Shown here piece after piece: positions 1 through 24,783 of a DNA stretch of 64,000 nucleotides (its first letter is position 1; each line of letters begins with the position of its first letter). Origin of the DNA: Mastigias papua. Lineage: Eukaryota; Cnidaria; Scyphozoa; Rhizostomeae; Mastigiidae. Location: the NCBI GenBank assembly GCA_964019165.1, contig OZ025281.1, positions 10,858,388 to 10,922,387 of the forward strand. Reading direction: 5' to 3'. Under the pieces are notes generated by a model. It was given only the letters and a program-made list of their open reading frames with translations, made no database searches and was not told the DNA's origin. Made by a program: the position numbers and the translations under genes.

Positions 1-158
1 ATTCCCAATTTATCTCACAGGAAGTTTAGTTTCAAAGGTAACATGCACTGGCCTCTATTGCTTTTGAAGTTTTTAGTTGCTTGATTTAATTGGAAATTAT
101 GCTTAAACGATTACCGCATATTTACTGGGATTTTAAAGCACAAACTTTTTCCTCTTAG

Positions 159-12365
<12,207 letters not shown>

Positions 12366-12883
12366 CTATTTCTGCTATCCTTCTCTAGAGTATCTTAGTC
12401 CTTTGCCTAAATAATATACGATCTTTGAATATTCAAACACTGTGCAGGATGCTACTTATAAAATCCATTTCGATATTTCATTAATTGACATTGTCTTTAC
12501 CTAAGTGTGCATATGTACTCTCGGAAGACTAAGCTAAATGGTCCCTTCGCTTACAGCGATGGTCTGTTTAGTTTCGCAATAGAGAAAATTGATTTTATGT
12601 CCAGGATTCGCTATAAGAGGATTTGGGCTTAAAAGAAGTGTCAAAGAAAGAATCATAATAATTAATGGAATATATGTTGTAGTCAATATGTGTCTTACGA
12701 TGGAAACAAAACAGAAAAAGACATGTTAATTTGAAATTCTATCATGTGACAATTGGCAAGCATACATTCATAACTATTAGCTAAAAATTTGTCGCTGGTA
12801 GTATTTATGTTTTTGAATGATGTAGTTTTCCCAAGAGTATTCGCGACGTAAGGAAACCATTCAGGTATATTACTGTCAATAAA
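12366..12883 (+). promoter_or_regulatory. FAM91A1 3' UTR candidate with poly(A) signal at 12,878-12,883
   Basis: The first exact AATAAA after the FAM91A1 stop lies at 12,878-12,883, about 510 bp downstream. No other gene signal is visible between. The cleavage site is inferred, not seen. Confidence 0.4.
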
Positions 12884-13035
12884 GCCAGCACAATCAACAT
12901 ATGGAGACATTCTATGAGGCAGAGTTTGCTAGGTCTCCAACTACATCACATTTCCATATCAAAATCATTCCTCTCGAACACTTTCGATCATAGTAATTAA
13001 TCCAGAATCAAACTTGCTAATTTTGCATATTGAGC

Positions 13036-13652
13036 TTTAGGCAGCGGTTACACTGGGCCGGCGGTGAAATAGTTTATCGTTTAAAGAAGCTGCCAGAAAT
13101 ATGGTCACATAGACGTTGCGCTTACATGGGGTCGCGCAGCCACGTTTATGGCATGGGCAATGTAAGAATGGTATCACAACTATTGCTAGCAAAGCCTTAT
13201 AAGCCTCTTAATCATCAATCCACACACTAGTTGTAGTCATGTGCAGATATATATTTTATTTATATACCTTTAGCTCTTACAAGATACAAGAAATAGAAAA
13301 CACATAGTACATAAACGATACCGCAGGGAGTATGGTATGCCATATCAGCCTTGCGGCCTACACATATTAGGGATCATTCACCCTTTACGCAACGCCTCAA
13401 AAGGGGGGAGGGGCATTTATTTGGCAGATATTTGGCAGATATTTGGCCGGTCAAAGCCGTTTACACGAGGCTATTCGCGAACTTGAACGGTCGAGATCCA
13501 AAGAAGTACGCTTTCCTAAGTGACTGAAGTTTTGCACACCTAAATATCCTAATTGTTGGTCGGTTAGCCGGCCCCGTGCAAACGGAAAGGCTAGGTGACC
13601 AAATATTTGAATGGCCTCTTATTCGGCCGGCCCCATGTGAACGGTACTTTAG
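13036..13652. mobile_element. Candidate MITE with GC-rich terminal inverted repeats
   Basis: The left end TTAGGCAGCGGTTACACTGG and the complement of the right end (CTAAAGTACCGTTCACATGG) are related inverted sequences, both followed by GGCCGGC. Two further copies of the same motif (CCGTTTACACGRGGC type) lie inside at about 13,460 and 13,560, suggesting nesting. There is no transposase. Superfamily not certain; hAT-like by terminal style. Confidence 0.45.
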
Positions 13653-16600
13653 ACCTCAAAGGTTGTTCTATTTGAGTATCTTAAATCTTGTGTGTATTGT
13701 CACTAGAGTTTAGCAGCAATTGAAGACAAAGTAGTATTTCATACATTAGTCAATAGTCAACGTGTTGTTTCGTACAATAGTTTGAACTTGGACTATTTTA
13801 CGTAGATGCGAGTAGCTGTTATATATATAGATATATGTATGATTTTCATATTTTATATTGCTTGATCAAATTTGGTCCACCTAAACCTAACTATGTGTGC
13901 TCCATGCATTGTTTATCTGGTAGTTTTCAGCAACTCCTACTCTTGTTTCCTTCTATCAAATCTTTTTGTTTCATGTTGTAGAAACTATGAATTAACACAT
14001 GAATTAGAATTGCGTCTTGGCTGATTTCTCCTGCCTTTAGATAGCTTTATGAATACACTCCAAAATTGCGTGGCTTTCTTGTTGCATGTCCAATTGTCTC
14101 CTTCATTGTTCATTTTAATTTCTCTCCTGTTCTGCCGTGTAGACGCCTTTCCTTCTTTGCCATGCTTTCTTTTCCCTTCCTTTCATATCGCAGTTTTGTA
14201 TCCAGTAACAACTGCTATTCAATATACCGTTTATTGATTGTTTTCCTTCAACTGTTTTCCATGAGAATGTTGTTGCTGTACCTTATACTTCCCTTAAGGC
14301 ATATAAACAATTGTATGTATACATAATGGGACAACACTTTCTTGTTAAGAATATAAAATGCTATTAGACTTCCATAAAATGTGAGAGATATCAACTCGAA
14401 TTTCCAATCCTATGAAGCCTCGTATTCCTACTCGCATTTTCGACTGTACCAAGTTGTCATATAGAAAAGTGACATATGTTGTGTCGAATAGACAATTAAA
14501 GTTATCAACGGATAATTCCAAATGGATTTGGTTTGTAAAGAAAAGATTATCTTTAGTGTTCTGCTACTGCTTCCTTGCTGCGCTATGTCGTATGTGCATT
14601 TGATGCCGTGTTGCGTACACTGTTTCGTTGTATGAATTCTTTTCAGAAGAGTCACGTGGTCCGGAATCACCAGAACATTAAGAATCACATCTGGCCCAAA
14701 ACCACCAGCCATTGAAGAATATCAGAAGATTTATGTGATAAATTAGATATGATATCGTTATGAATTTATTTATCCTTAAGCTTAGCCGCGAAATGCTTGA
14801 GACCTCTATTCATATCTGTTTTCTCCCAACCTAGCTGATCAATCAGTGTGCGAAATGGGCCTAACCGTAGTTGTGGATCACATATGTGATGAGGTTCCTG
14901 CATGATGATGGTCAATGAGGTTGGGAGAAAATAGATCTGTAAGTCGTATAGGAGAAAGCAGTGTATTCGGACGTAAACTATTTATCAGAAAATTTGAAAC
15001 AGCATTACTGCCAATGTGGACAAATCTGGAATGTTTGGCAATATTGGTTAAGTTAAGCAGTATTTCGTTACAAATCAATAGTGAGTCAAGTGTGGATGCT
15101 AGAAATTGGCGAACGTCTATTTGCTATCTCTGTGTCGGTCTAATTAGGCCTTTTTTGCGCTCGCTCGAATCACTATTAATATAAAATATTTCTGCTTTAT
15201 TCTCATGTCAGCAATTGGTAAATTTGCAAAACTTCCGTTTTCTCAACCTAGCCTGCCACTGTGTGCAGCTTTTTCTGTTCCCTGACCAGCTTGCATCCCC
15301 TCTGTTCTTGTATGAGATTGTGACTACGTCAGCAGCAAGCGGAATCAAGCCCTTATAAACTTGCTAGTTGCTCCTGATATCAATTGGCGAAAGCTTGTTT
15401 GAAAAGAGATGATCCAGAGAATTTTGAATTTAGTCCTTGCTACTTCGGAGTCCTACGCAACTACAACAGGCTCAGAAATTATTCCTTTATGTTATCTACT
15501 CCGGAATCCTTGCAATTATAGCAAGCTCAGGAATAATTCTTGTTATGTTATCTAGTAGGTCCCAGGGGACTATCTTGTTTACAAAAGGACGTGCTTGATC
15601 CGCACCCAAGAGACTCATCCTACTTATATAATTGAATAAGAGGAATAAAGGCCACACAAGTGAGTGCCTTGTTTGCAAACCAGACAGTCATTAGAGCAAC
15701 TACACATTCAAGGTTTGATGGTCTAGGCACTGAACCTCTCTCGTCGGCTTACTCCATCGTGATATAGGGTCTATTGTGGTAATAGGACTATATCGACACT
15801 CAAGCGTTCCGATTAAAAAAGAATGTTTTCTGACTTTTTCAGAGAAGGGAAAACCTTAATAAATCTCTATGAAAGTTCTTAACACCTGCCTTCATAAGGA
15901 CTGTTTTCACTAAGCAAGCTCTGCTGCTTGAGCAGGGTAAAAAGCACATATTTTTCACCGAAGAGTTTTCGTTCTCAATATTGTCTTCTCCAGAAGCAAT
16001 AATTGCGCAGTTTACCCTGCTGCAAATACTTCCTTGAGTAGGATATTAGGACATAAAGGGGTTCAATTTCAGGCAGGAAGAAGGGTAAATACACTATAAA
16101 GTTTGTAATATGCCAATTCTTTGTCGTGAATTCAATGAACGTTGCGCTACAGCGTGGCGCCAAAGTTGCCTGCAGCATAACTCTCACCCAGAACTTTACG
16201 CCAAACTATTTCAAACTTAACGCTCTGCGCCTAACATCTTGCGGAAATTTGCCCTCAGCTTTTCACACCAGCTTGCTAACAAGGAGTAGGGGCCTTTCCA
16301 CTAGGTCAAATTTACCGCAAAAATAAACAGTGACTTGAGCACCCCATTCCTGGCGATGATGAAGTCCATCACTAGCATTAATGCAAAGAAAGATAGACAT
16401 GAAAGTGAATGTCTGACAGTAGCGAATTTAATGTTTACAAAGTTTGGGATCGAAATCACCGAGAGAGCAATGCTGCCGAGTAAACCATCTTTGATCAAGT
16501 CATTTTATACAGGCTACATTACCGCTGCTTCTGAGCTTTTATTGTACCCATGGGCAGCAAGAGAGTTACAAGTCTTAATGGCTTACAAAACAATTCAATA

Positions 16601-17449
16601 TTTCTTAGATTGTTTTCAAAATCTTACGGTTACTGTTTTTCATCTCATTTAATTTCGGTAAGTTGCTATTTTGAAAATTTGGACATCCCATGAATGTCTT
16701 AAATATCCTCCATGTAAAGAATATTATTAAGTTTGCTTTACAGCTTGCTGTTAATTGAACCATATTAAGTTTTATTTTTAATGTTAATTTCAATTTAGAC
16801 TTGTCAGCGTGCTTAGTTAAAATGAATCTAGATGTAAGTTTCATGTCGAACTTTATCCTTTAGTTTTCTATTAAATTTCTCTTTACTCTTGGAAGTTCCT
16901 TCAACTATAGAACACTTTAGAGAACTTAGGACTGTTTGGTAGAATTCAACAATCAAAGGTCTTGGCTATACTAGGAGCTAAAGAACGTAACGTTGAAGAG
17001 TTAGAGAAAACTAAGTATTGACGGGCATTTTATCCCGATGATGATGATGATGCCCAAGCCTTAATAATGTGTATCATGGCTTTTATTAAGTCTGTTATTG
17101 CTCAGTGTTCGATTTTGTATATTCAATTTTTTAAGGAGTGGTGTACTTTTAGCATAGTTTGAAGAGCAGAAGAACAGATTTCTTGAAGTCAGAAGTATCC
17201 ATACGAAAGAAATGACAATATGAAATATTTAAACAAGAAAATGTAGCTTAAGTTGGTCAAAAGTTTAGACTTACACAGGAAGAATTAAACAACGAACTTG
17301 TTAACATAGACTTGGTACAATTATCCATGTAAACCTACTTTAAAAACCAATTGACTATCAGTTCCAGCCCATATAGGGAAAGCTGTAAATAATTTTCATC
17401 ACTTGATGCGAAGCTCATTGGCATAGGCCTAATGTATATTTGATCAGTT
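13653..17449. other. Intergenic, no recognisable gene
   Basis: No family-recognisable exon on either strand. A 57-bp tandem duplication lies at 15,441-15,560 (unit CTCCGGAATCCTTGCAATTA). A short inverted pair (AGCAGGGTAAA near 15,930 and TTTACCCTGCT near 16,015) flanks otherwise plain sequence. An open stretch at about 16,126-16,652 (+) has no recognised motif and could be decayed mobile DNA. Confidence 0.5.
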
Positions 17450-17760
17450 TTGGATATTGTTGTTGCAAATCGGAAGTTTCTGCTATACTCTTTAACCTCC
17501 ACTCATACTGGAATTGTGAGAACTACTGAAAGAAAGTTTAGGAGTTCCTACACATTTGGAATTTCAAATTTTTTACAAGCCAGTCATCTCTTGTCGTGGA
17601 TTTCTTATCATAATCTTAAAGTATTTCAGTTTTAAATTTGTGAATTGCCTGTCTGTTCTGTGTGTTAGTCTGTCTAACACTGCAGCATTACAAAAATTGA
17701 ATATTCTGACTAAGGAAGTCTTCAGAAAGCGTTAGTATTGAAATTATGAAAAAGTAAAGA
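17450..17760 (+). repeat. Dispersed repeat family A, copy 1
   Basis: Shares ordered blocks with 58,380-58,750 (+) and 28,195-28,510 (-). The blocks are TGCCTGTCTGT, a TAACACTGCAG-type block, ACATTTGGAATTTC, and an AGAAAG..TTAGTA block. No ORF or terminal repeats were recognised. Boundaries approximate. Confidence 0.55.
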
Positions 17761-20700
17761 CAGTTTAAACACTGGGCGAAAACATTCGCCATATAGATGA
17801 ATAAAACTTGTATAGCGTGATACATTCTCTTTTATAAAAACCAGTAAAAATTGAAGTTCAAGCTGGCTATTCTTATATTTTCCAAAATTTTGAGGTTGAA
17901 TTGTTCTTAATTTGTTCTTAAATTAATGGGGTGTAAGCAATGTAGACATAGGACAAAATACAATAGAACAATGGATGTTTATGAGACAGGCGTCATTTTT
18001 CAAAACAATAGCTGAAGGCAAAAGATATACGGTCTTGCAGATGTATTGTACTTGCTAAAAGTTTTCGTACGTTTATGGGTTTTTACAAACTGATTATTTT
18101 GTTATCTCGAGGACTTTTGGCAAACATTGCAGAGCCTAAAAGGTTTTATATCAGTTTCAAGTCATTTTGCGTTAGTGCTTCAGCCTCAGCTTGTTCTAAA
18201 TTGTCCATAAATTTCGAGGCTCGTGTTCTTATATAAAATTGTTCTGAGCTATAACAAAGAGTGCAGCTCCTAAGCTTGCAGAGACTATTATAGTTTGAAA
18301 TTGTGGAAGCCTTTGCAATGACTACATGCTAACTTAACTAATTTTTATCCATCTTAATGTTTACTCGCTAATGATAAAAAAATGAGCAAGCCATCTCCAT
18401 ATCACTTTGGATTGACCACATGGGGAAAGCACAGAAAACAGCAGGGCTTTCTCAGCCTTCTATTCAAGCCGGTGTCGCTGTACCTTTCGACAGGGGAAAT
18501 GCCATCCCCCATGGTGGCATCTGTTGAATACACTGACTTTCAAAGAGCCCGCATCAATGCTTTTCTTTGACGTACTGTGTTGTTGGCATTCTTTTTAGGC
18601 ATCATTGTGCTGTGAAGTTTTTAATCCGACATTTCCCCCGTGCGTGCCTCCTTCAGCAAAAGAAGTTTCCAAGTGCATGTGATGGTTTAATTTCACCTGG
18701 ACGAGTGAAGTTGCCAGCAAAACTGTTACTAATTTGCCAAAAATGGGATTTAAACGAGAAGCTGCAATTTTGGTCATACTGATTTCTCTATCTGTGAAGA
18801 GCGAAACAGGTATATTGCACTTTATTGTCTTGCTCCAGTATGCATCCCGACTAATTGCATCGATTTACTCGATAAGAGCAATTTATTAACGCATCGAGAC
18901 TTCCTTGTTTTGTATCAAATGCAAAGAGATCTGCATTTTGAAGACTAGTAGAAAGACCTACTAGAAATGACTCCTTGACGCAGGCTTAGGGATACAGTCG
19001 TTCATTTTCAACGTATTTGTATTGCCCTTGCGCACCATAGAGCTCATGAAATGCCACTGGGATGATTACGAAAGAGATTTTAAGCTAACAGTTAAGACGT
19101 GCGGTAACAAATGGAGTTCCTTTGTTTTCACCAAAGTAGCTGATGTTGAAAAAGCAGCCATTTAGATTTTTACGGACAGTTCAAGGTAATCACATCGCTG
19201 TCCATCGCAATGCATTTTGAGTTGAAAAATGAATTCCAAGTGGTTATTTTATAGTAAGAAGTCCTAACCCAGTTTGAAACATTAAGTTTTTGAATGAGCT
19301 TATGTCCAGTTCGGGAGAGGTCCTGTTATTCTGTTAAACATTAATTGCGGCAGAGTACCAAAACTTTTCTACTTGGTTCAAAGTTTGTCGTAAAAACCTT
19401 ATGAGTAGTCATATCCATATAGCTAGGAATCTTTTGCGAATTGATTTTAGTAGTAAAAGTTGCCAACAACTTTTTTAAGGCGCATTTTATAGCTGAGAAT
19501 GAATTAATCAAAATTCGAGATCTACACTTATGCACGTCCAAGCTCTGCTCGGTCTCGCAGCGCATTTCATCACTTAGCAATTTTGTGTGAAATAATGTAA
19601 GAAAGGCAAGGTTTGAATTGTTTGTCTCTCAGAGTTAAACATAGGCCTGTTATATACAACGAAGGACATTTGGCTGGCGCCCTCATAATTTCATATAAAT
19701 TGGAACATCCATTGTCGTAAAATTGCTTGTTGTACCACTTTGAAATACTGTAGTATAGGACACTGTCTTTTTGCAAGGAGAATGGCGGCTTTTAAAATGA
19801 ACATGCAATACATTTCCGTGACTGACTTCCTTGCAAAACAACTGTTCGAATTCTTTAAGTGTCCAGTCGAAGTTGCCCAGTTACTTGTTTTGACTTATTT
19901 GCCAATTGTTCATTTTGAATAAACGGTTGTATGAGATTTTGATTGTTCATATGCTAGAACGGAGTCCACGAAACTTACACACAAGGGAAATCCGTGCCCT
20001 TTCATTGCTTTCCTCTAGTATTGGTATACACCGGCAAGTTCTATCGGGCCTGATATGTACATAGATTCCACTCTGGTCCTTGTATGAGATCGTTGGTATA
20101 GAAGTGTACCTCTCTTAAAAATAGAAGGCCTACCGTCAATAGCCTACACAGCATTAAATAGCTCTCAATGGGTAGATTAATGTCCTCATTTATCCAAAAG
20201 CGCAAAGTTTTAGATTGGGGTTTATAGGTGCTGGTGGATATGGGGAATAAATTCGAGAAAGAGAGACGTCATTGAGGGGATATCGAAATGCCACGGTTTT
20301 TAATTACATAACGCGTGGATTCAAGTGAGCTCGTGAATGAGTGTAGCAATCTCGACAACACCTTAACGACATTATCAAAAAGTTTAGGAGCAAGGATCTA
20401 TTTCAGAATTCAAGGGGCGAAGGGGTGAAACCATTGATAAATAACAGAGGTAGGCTGTTTTAGTTAAGTATTTCAAGGAGGTAGCTACATGGTTAAGTTG
20501 TGTGATAAACTAACGCAGAGATGGCGCTACGGGGGAACTGGGGGCATATCCCCATAGTTTTCTCCAAGATTAATTTTGTAATTCGCCCAAATTCGAGTAG
20601 AAAAGTCTTGAGGATGTGAGAGACTTCTAGCACGATATAATTCATTGTTACGTCACATCGATGCTGTCTGCTTAGCTGATTGTCTCTCTTCAGTGTTATT

Positions 20701-21029
20701 GTTATTTAACGCTGTATTTAAGGGAGGGGGGTCCTGAAGGGTGTAGCCCATCAGAATCTCCCCGTATGTAGTGGCTGACTCTGCTCTTGAATGAATGATC
20801 AACTACATTTATGATGCTTTTCACCAGAGTTGATGATAGAAACATCATGAACGGCCAAATTGCAGGCAAACGCAGAGTTCCAAAATACAGCTAAGTTATC
20901 GGTCAACTTGAATACCCTAGGGCACCTTTTATTGTTACTTGAATATATAGAAAACAGAATCATTTGCTAGAATTTGCTCTTATCTGCATCATCTTGTAGC
21001 ATTTGCTAGAATTTGCTCGGTTCATATAA
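17761..21029. other. Intergenic, no recognisable gene
   Basis: Nothing recognisable as an exon, RNA gene or intact mobile element. A slightly GC-richer segment at 18,382-18,780 (+) is open in two frames but matches no family I know; it may be decayed transposon coding sequence. Confidence 0.45.
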
Positions 21030-21125
21030 TAATTCAGTGCATTCTAAAATGGGGGGGGGGGGGGGGCTACCAGACCACTCAGCGAATTGGTGCACGCTAC
21101 GCTCAGATTACCTGTGCCCCCTGAT
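21030..21125 (+). repeat. Dispersed repeat family B, copy 1, with 16-bp poly(G)
   Basis: Sequence around the G run at 21,051-21,066 and the following GCTACC...CTCA...CACGCTACGCTCAGATTACC is matched, with changes, at 27,870-27,965 in the same orientation (CACGCTATGCTCAGCTTAAC). Probably part of a larger unclassified element. Confidence 0.45.
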
Positions 21126-21930
21126 AACACTATGCTGATTGCGGGCCTATATTGAAAACTCGAAAAGCATCAGATTTAGCTAAAACAACAAGCACCAAGC
21201 CAACATTGGGAGGTACTAGCTTCCAATTTTTGCATTCCAAGCATGCATCATGCACGTTTGGAATGGGAAACAAGTTTTTGGATTATTTCGATAACAGTAC
21301 GTCGACGAGAATATACTTCCCAATATATTAATTGCTATTTCATTCCAAGGAAATCGATTGACTAGTTTGTCTCATGCTCTTTGATCAACTTCAGAGGGAA
21401 AATTCTTTGAGAGAAGGCAATAATTAGACACAACATATTGAGCCAATATCTCTTTGACTTTATAATCCATACAACGGTAAAATATCCCAAAGATTTGACT
21501 GCATGATATCTTTTCAATGGCGACCAGAAGTTTGGTCATCAAAGTGTACCTGCAAACGGTTTTTACCCTTGGTAGTTTTGCTGTATTATCAGGTGAGACT
21601 TTTTCCCATGTATGAGTGGTTCTTCGCCGTTTGCGCAATTCTTTTTGAACAGAATTCACCTGAATTTAGCCTGCCAAATTAGTACTTGACCAGTGCCATA
21701 CCCAAGAAGGAGAAGAGGGGCCCGTACCCCCATCTTTCTAAAGTATGGTGTTAAATAGTTGCCCAGAGGATGTAACTAAAGTTATGAGGGGGTTGGCAGA
21801 TTGTTTAGTATTGTGAATTGATGTGAGTGAAGAGGAAAATTTAGGACATAAAACTTTGCTCGGTTATTGGTATAATACTGTACTCTTCACTAGAAGGGCT
21901 TCTTGGTACTCCCTCCCAAGCTCCCGTATA

Positions 21931-22748
21931 GGTATAATATGGTATGGGTATAGTATGGTATGGTATGGTATGGTATGGTATGGTATGGTATGGTATGGTA
22001 TGGTATGGTATGGTATGGTATGGTATGGTATGGTATGGCATGGTATGGTACGGTATGGTATGGGTATAGTATGGTATGGTATGATATGATATGGTATGGC
22101 ATGGTATGATATGGTATGGCAGGTATGGTATGGTATGGTATGGTATGGTATGGTATGGTATGGTATGGTATGGTATGGTATGGTATGGTATGGTATGGTA
22201 TGGTATGGTATAGTATGGTATGGTATGGTATGGTATGGTATGGTATGGCATGGTATGGTATGGTATGGTATGGTATAGTATGGTATGGTATGGTATGGTA
22301 TGGTATGGTATGGTATGGTATGGTATGGTATGGTATGGTATGGTATGGTATGGTATGGTATGGTATGGGTATAGTATGATATGGTATGGTATGGTATGAT
22401 ATGATATGATATGATATGGTATGGCATGGTATGGTATGGTGTGGTATGGTATGGTATAGTATGGCATGGTATGGTATGGTATGGTATGGTATGGTATTGT
22501 ATGGTATGGGTATAGTATGGTATGGTATGGTATGGTATGGTATGGTATGGTATGGTATGGTATGGTATGGTATGGTTTGATATGATATGGTATGGCATGG
22601 TATGATATGGTATGGCATGGTATGGTGTGGTATGGTATGTTATAGTATGGTATCGTATGGTATGGTATGGTATGGTGTGGTATGGTATGGGTAGGGCAAA
22701 ATATGGTACAGTATGGTATAGTATGCTATGGTATTGCATGGTATTGTA
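21931..22748. repeat. (ATGGT)n pentanucleotide array, about 820 bp
   Basis: Tandem GGTAT/ATGGT units with scattered variants (ATGAT, ATGGC, ATAGT, ATGGGT). A 5-bp unit has a 15-bp coding period, so every frame lacks stops. Predicted WYGMV or YHTIP repeat proteins of up to 300 residues are therefore artefacts. Confidence 0.97.
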
Positions 22749-22850
22749 AGACATATGTCGTTTCATTTACTTTTTTGTTTTTGTTTTGCTTCCTAGTATA
22801 TTATGTTTTGTTATTTGATATAATTCAACACTCTGTTTGCCTCTTTTCAG

Positions 22851-23089
22851 ATTCCAAAGTCGAATGCTATGCATCAGCTAGCTACCAGGCCACTAAAGGA
22901 AAACACAGTTGCAGGTTATCGCAACCGAACTGGGCATCAGATGTCTATTTTGAATTGACGCACAAACATTGCCTGAAAAGCCCAACTGTGAATCTCTTCA
23001 TACGAAATTTTCATGGAGTTGATGACATCAACATAGATTTCAATGAAAAGTTCTCTAAATGGAAGCAAGTTATCTCATTGATTATTTGA
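22851..23089 (+). CDS. Orphan exon-like segment 1: cysteine-containing, extracellular-looking
   Basis: A strong acceptor (GCCTCTTTTCAG) precedes a frame that opens in phase 1. It reads SKVECYASASYQATKGKHSC, then a WASDVYFELTHKHC-type stretch and VNLFIRNFHGVDDINIDF, and closes at TGA 23,087-23,089. Codon composition looks more like coding sequence than the surroundings, and the paired cysteines suggest a secreted or extracellular domain. No good donor is visible: GTTATC at 23,070 is weak, so it may be a terminal exon. I do not recognise the family. The segment starts about 100 bp after the (ATGGT)n array. Confidence 0.4.
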
Positions 23090-23189
23090 TTATAATGTCG
23101 TAATGCCGTAATAGATTGCAGCATTAAAATGACCAATTGTAGACCCATTTACGATTATGTACAGTACTCGGTGTGGAATGCATGTTAAG

Positions 23190-23648
23190 CCTGGTTTCCA
23201 TTAAATCGCGGAGCAATCGTAAAGGGGATCGGCGACAGTCTGCGATCGTTTGCGCTACGTTCCCGATTGAATGGAAACACTTCCTAACGATGCTCATGAC
23301 CGTCGGCAATCGTGGATGGTAAACGTCGGGAAGGTTCAACTGAATCTAACTTTACCGATCCCTATGACTGTCCGACCTAGGAAAATTTTAGTCGAAACAC
23401 GCAACGCAGATGATCTGTGATCGTCTCAGAAACTCATTTGCTAAAATTCGATCACGTGGATCTGATTAGCCAATTAGATGTTACTTGTTGGCGTTGCTTG
23501 CGGCCATCTTGATGCGCCGCAGACTGTCGCCGACTAATGGAAACACTTTGCTGAAGTTACACATGGAAGGTGGCAGATAGGACCGTCGATGATCGAAGAC
23601 TGTCGCCGATCCTCTTATGACTGCTCTACGACTTAATGGGAGCCAGCC
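23190..23648. mobile_element. hAT-like MITE, 459 bp, about 64-bp terminal inverted repeats
   Basis: The left end (CCTGGTTTCCATTAAATCGC, then GGATCGGCGACAGTCTGCGA) and the complement of the right end (GGCTGGCTCCCATTAAGTCG, then GGATCGGCGACAGTCTTCGA) align over about 64 bp. Inner copies of the ATGGAAACAC motif occur. There is no transposase. Candidate 8-bp duplications (ATGTTAAG / TTTAGAAG) are imperfect. The assignment to hAT is by style of the ends. Confidence 0.7.
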
Positions 23649-24118
23649 TTTAGAAGTGATACTAGTCCAGAGCCGTAAGCATCATGAGTTCGGGCGAAAA
23701 GTTCCTTAGTATCACTGTCTCCCAAGTACTCCCACCTGATGCCTATTTCCTGCTGGACAGACAGTGAGTGGGCATCTGAACTTTGTCTTGAGGCTTAATC
23801 TCGAACCATCGATTTTCACCAAAACAGAAGAGCCGAGGGGCAAGTAACTCAGAGAAATCTAGTACATTATGTGAAAAAATCACCAAAATGTCACTAAAAT
23901 CAGTAGCAAAACATCACAAAAATCACAGCAAAGTTACAAAAGTGAACGAAAATCGAATTATAAATCTCGTACATATTCCTAAGAGTGATACAGAAGATGG
24001 TAACCACTCCGTCAACCATCCATACAGAATACAGAATATAGGAAAAGAACTAGTAAATCAAACTTACGTAGTTCATTAAATTAAACAGACTCTATTCAAG
24101 TCTTCAGTCAACCCTATA

Positions 24119-24781
24119 CACGTCACCAAAGTATCCAAGTAAGCATTGAGTTTGGTTGCGAACTCTCTATGAGAAAAATTTATTTACATACTTCAAATGC
24201 AATATTCAGATAAAGCCCTTATTAATTGCCAGTAGACTTATTTGAAGCTTCTTCAGCCTTTAAGCCTACTTATTAGTAAAAAGTTTGACTTTATCCGCAA
24301 GTAAGCAAACGCTATAGAGAGCTTTTTGTCGATGTGGCAAAGATCAAAACGACAGAGCTGACTTGCTTACAGAGGTTAGAAATAGTGCTTTATCATACTA
24401 AAGAAAAAAGCTATCGCAAACTTTTAAACATCACTGGATACCTGAAGTCTTCTGCTGTCTACATTTGCAAAGATTTTGAGAAACAAGAAGGACCAACAGT
24501 CTGCCAATGTCAGGAAGACCTCTGTGCGTAATTCAGCTCTTTCGTTTTAATCATTACCATCTTGGCCGAAAACTCTTTAAAGCGTTTGCTTACAGGTTAA
24601 TAATGTCAAACCTTTTTACCAGTAAGTTGGTTGAACTACTGAAGAAGCTTCAAGTAAATTTTACAGACAATTGATAAGACAAATATGCTGAAAATTGCTC
24701 TTGATATTTGTAGACAAATGTGTTTCAAAGAGAATTCGCAACCAAATTCGAAAATGTCCGGATAATTTCGTAACGTCAGTG
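24119..24781 (+). mobile_element. Tc1/mariner-like MITE, 663 bp, with long inverted repeats and TA target duplication
   Basis: TA dinucleotides at 24,117-24,118 and 24,782-24,783 flank ends starting CACGTCACC and, on the complement, CACTGACGTTACG. The arms align over about 190 bp, sharing TTTGGTTGCGAA, TTGAAGCTTCTTCAG and GTAAGCAAACGCT. The centre encodes a remnant of the transposase DNA-binding domain (separate entry). There is no catalytic domain, so it would be mobilised in trans. Confidence 0.8.
24325..24531 (+). pseudogene. Tc1-like transposase N-terminal helix-turn-helix remnant
   Basis: The open stretch reads LTCLQRLEIVLYHTKEKSYR, then a LLNITGYLKSSAVYI-type segment. It parallels the paired-like HTH of Tc1 transposases (an E-L-x-x-x-Q-R-x-x-I-V-x-L-x-x-x-x-K-S-Y-R pattern followed by I-x-G-x-x-K-S-x-V). 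Only about 65 residues remain before a stop; the DDE catalytic part is absent. Confidence 0.65.
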
Positions 24782-24783
24782 TA

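Noticed and set aside
13030..13230. Downstream FAM91A1 exon reading from near 13,030
   Set aside because: The frame matches nothing in the family and lies in the MITE-like block.
14642..14745. Alternative last exon of FAM91A1 after TTTTCAG at 14,641
   Set aside because: Good acceptor, but no frame resembles the family; the stop at 12,363 explains the C-terminus.
21841..22766. 208-300 residue Pro-Tyr-His and Trp-Tyr-Gly repeat proteins
   Set aside because: Frames stay open only because the pentanucleotide array has no stop codon in any phase; no splice or start context.
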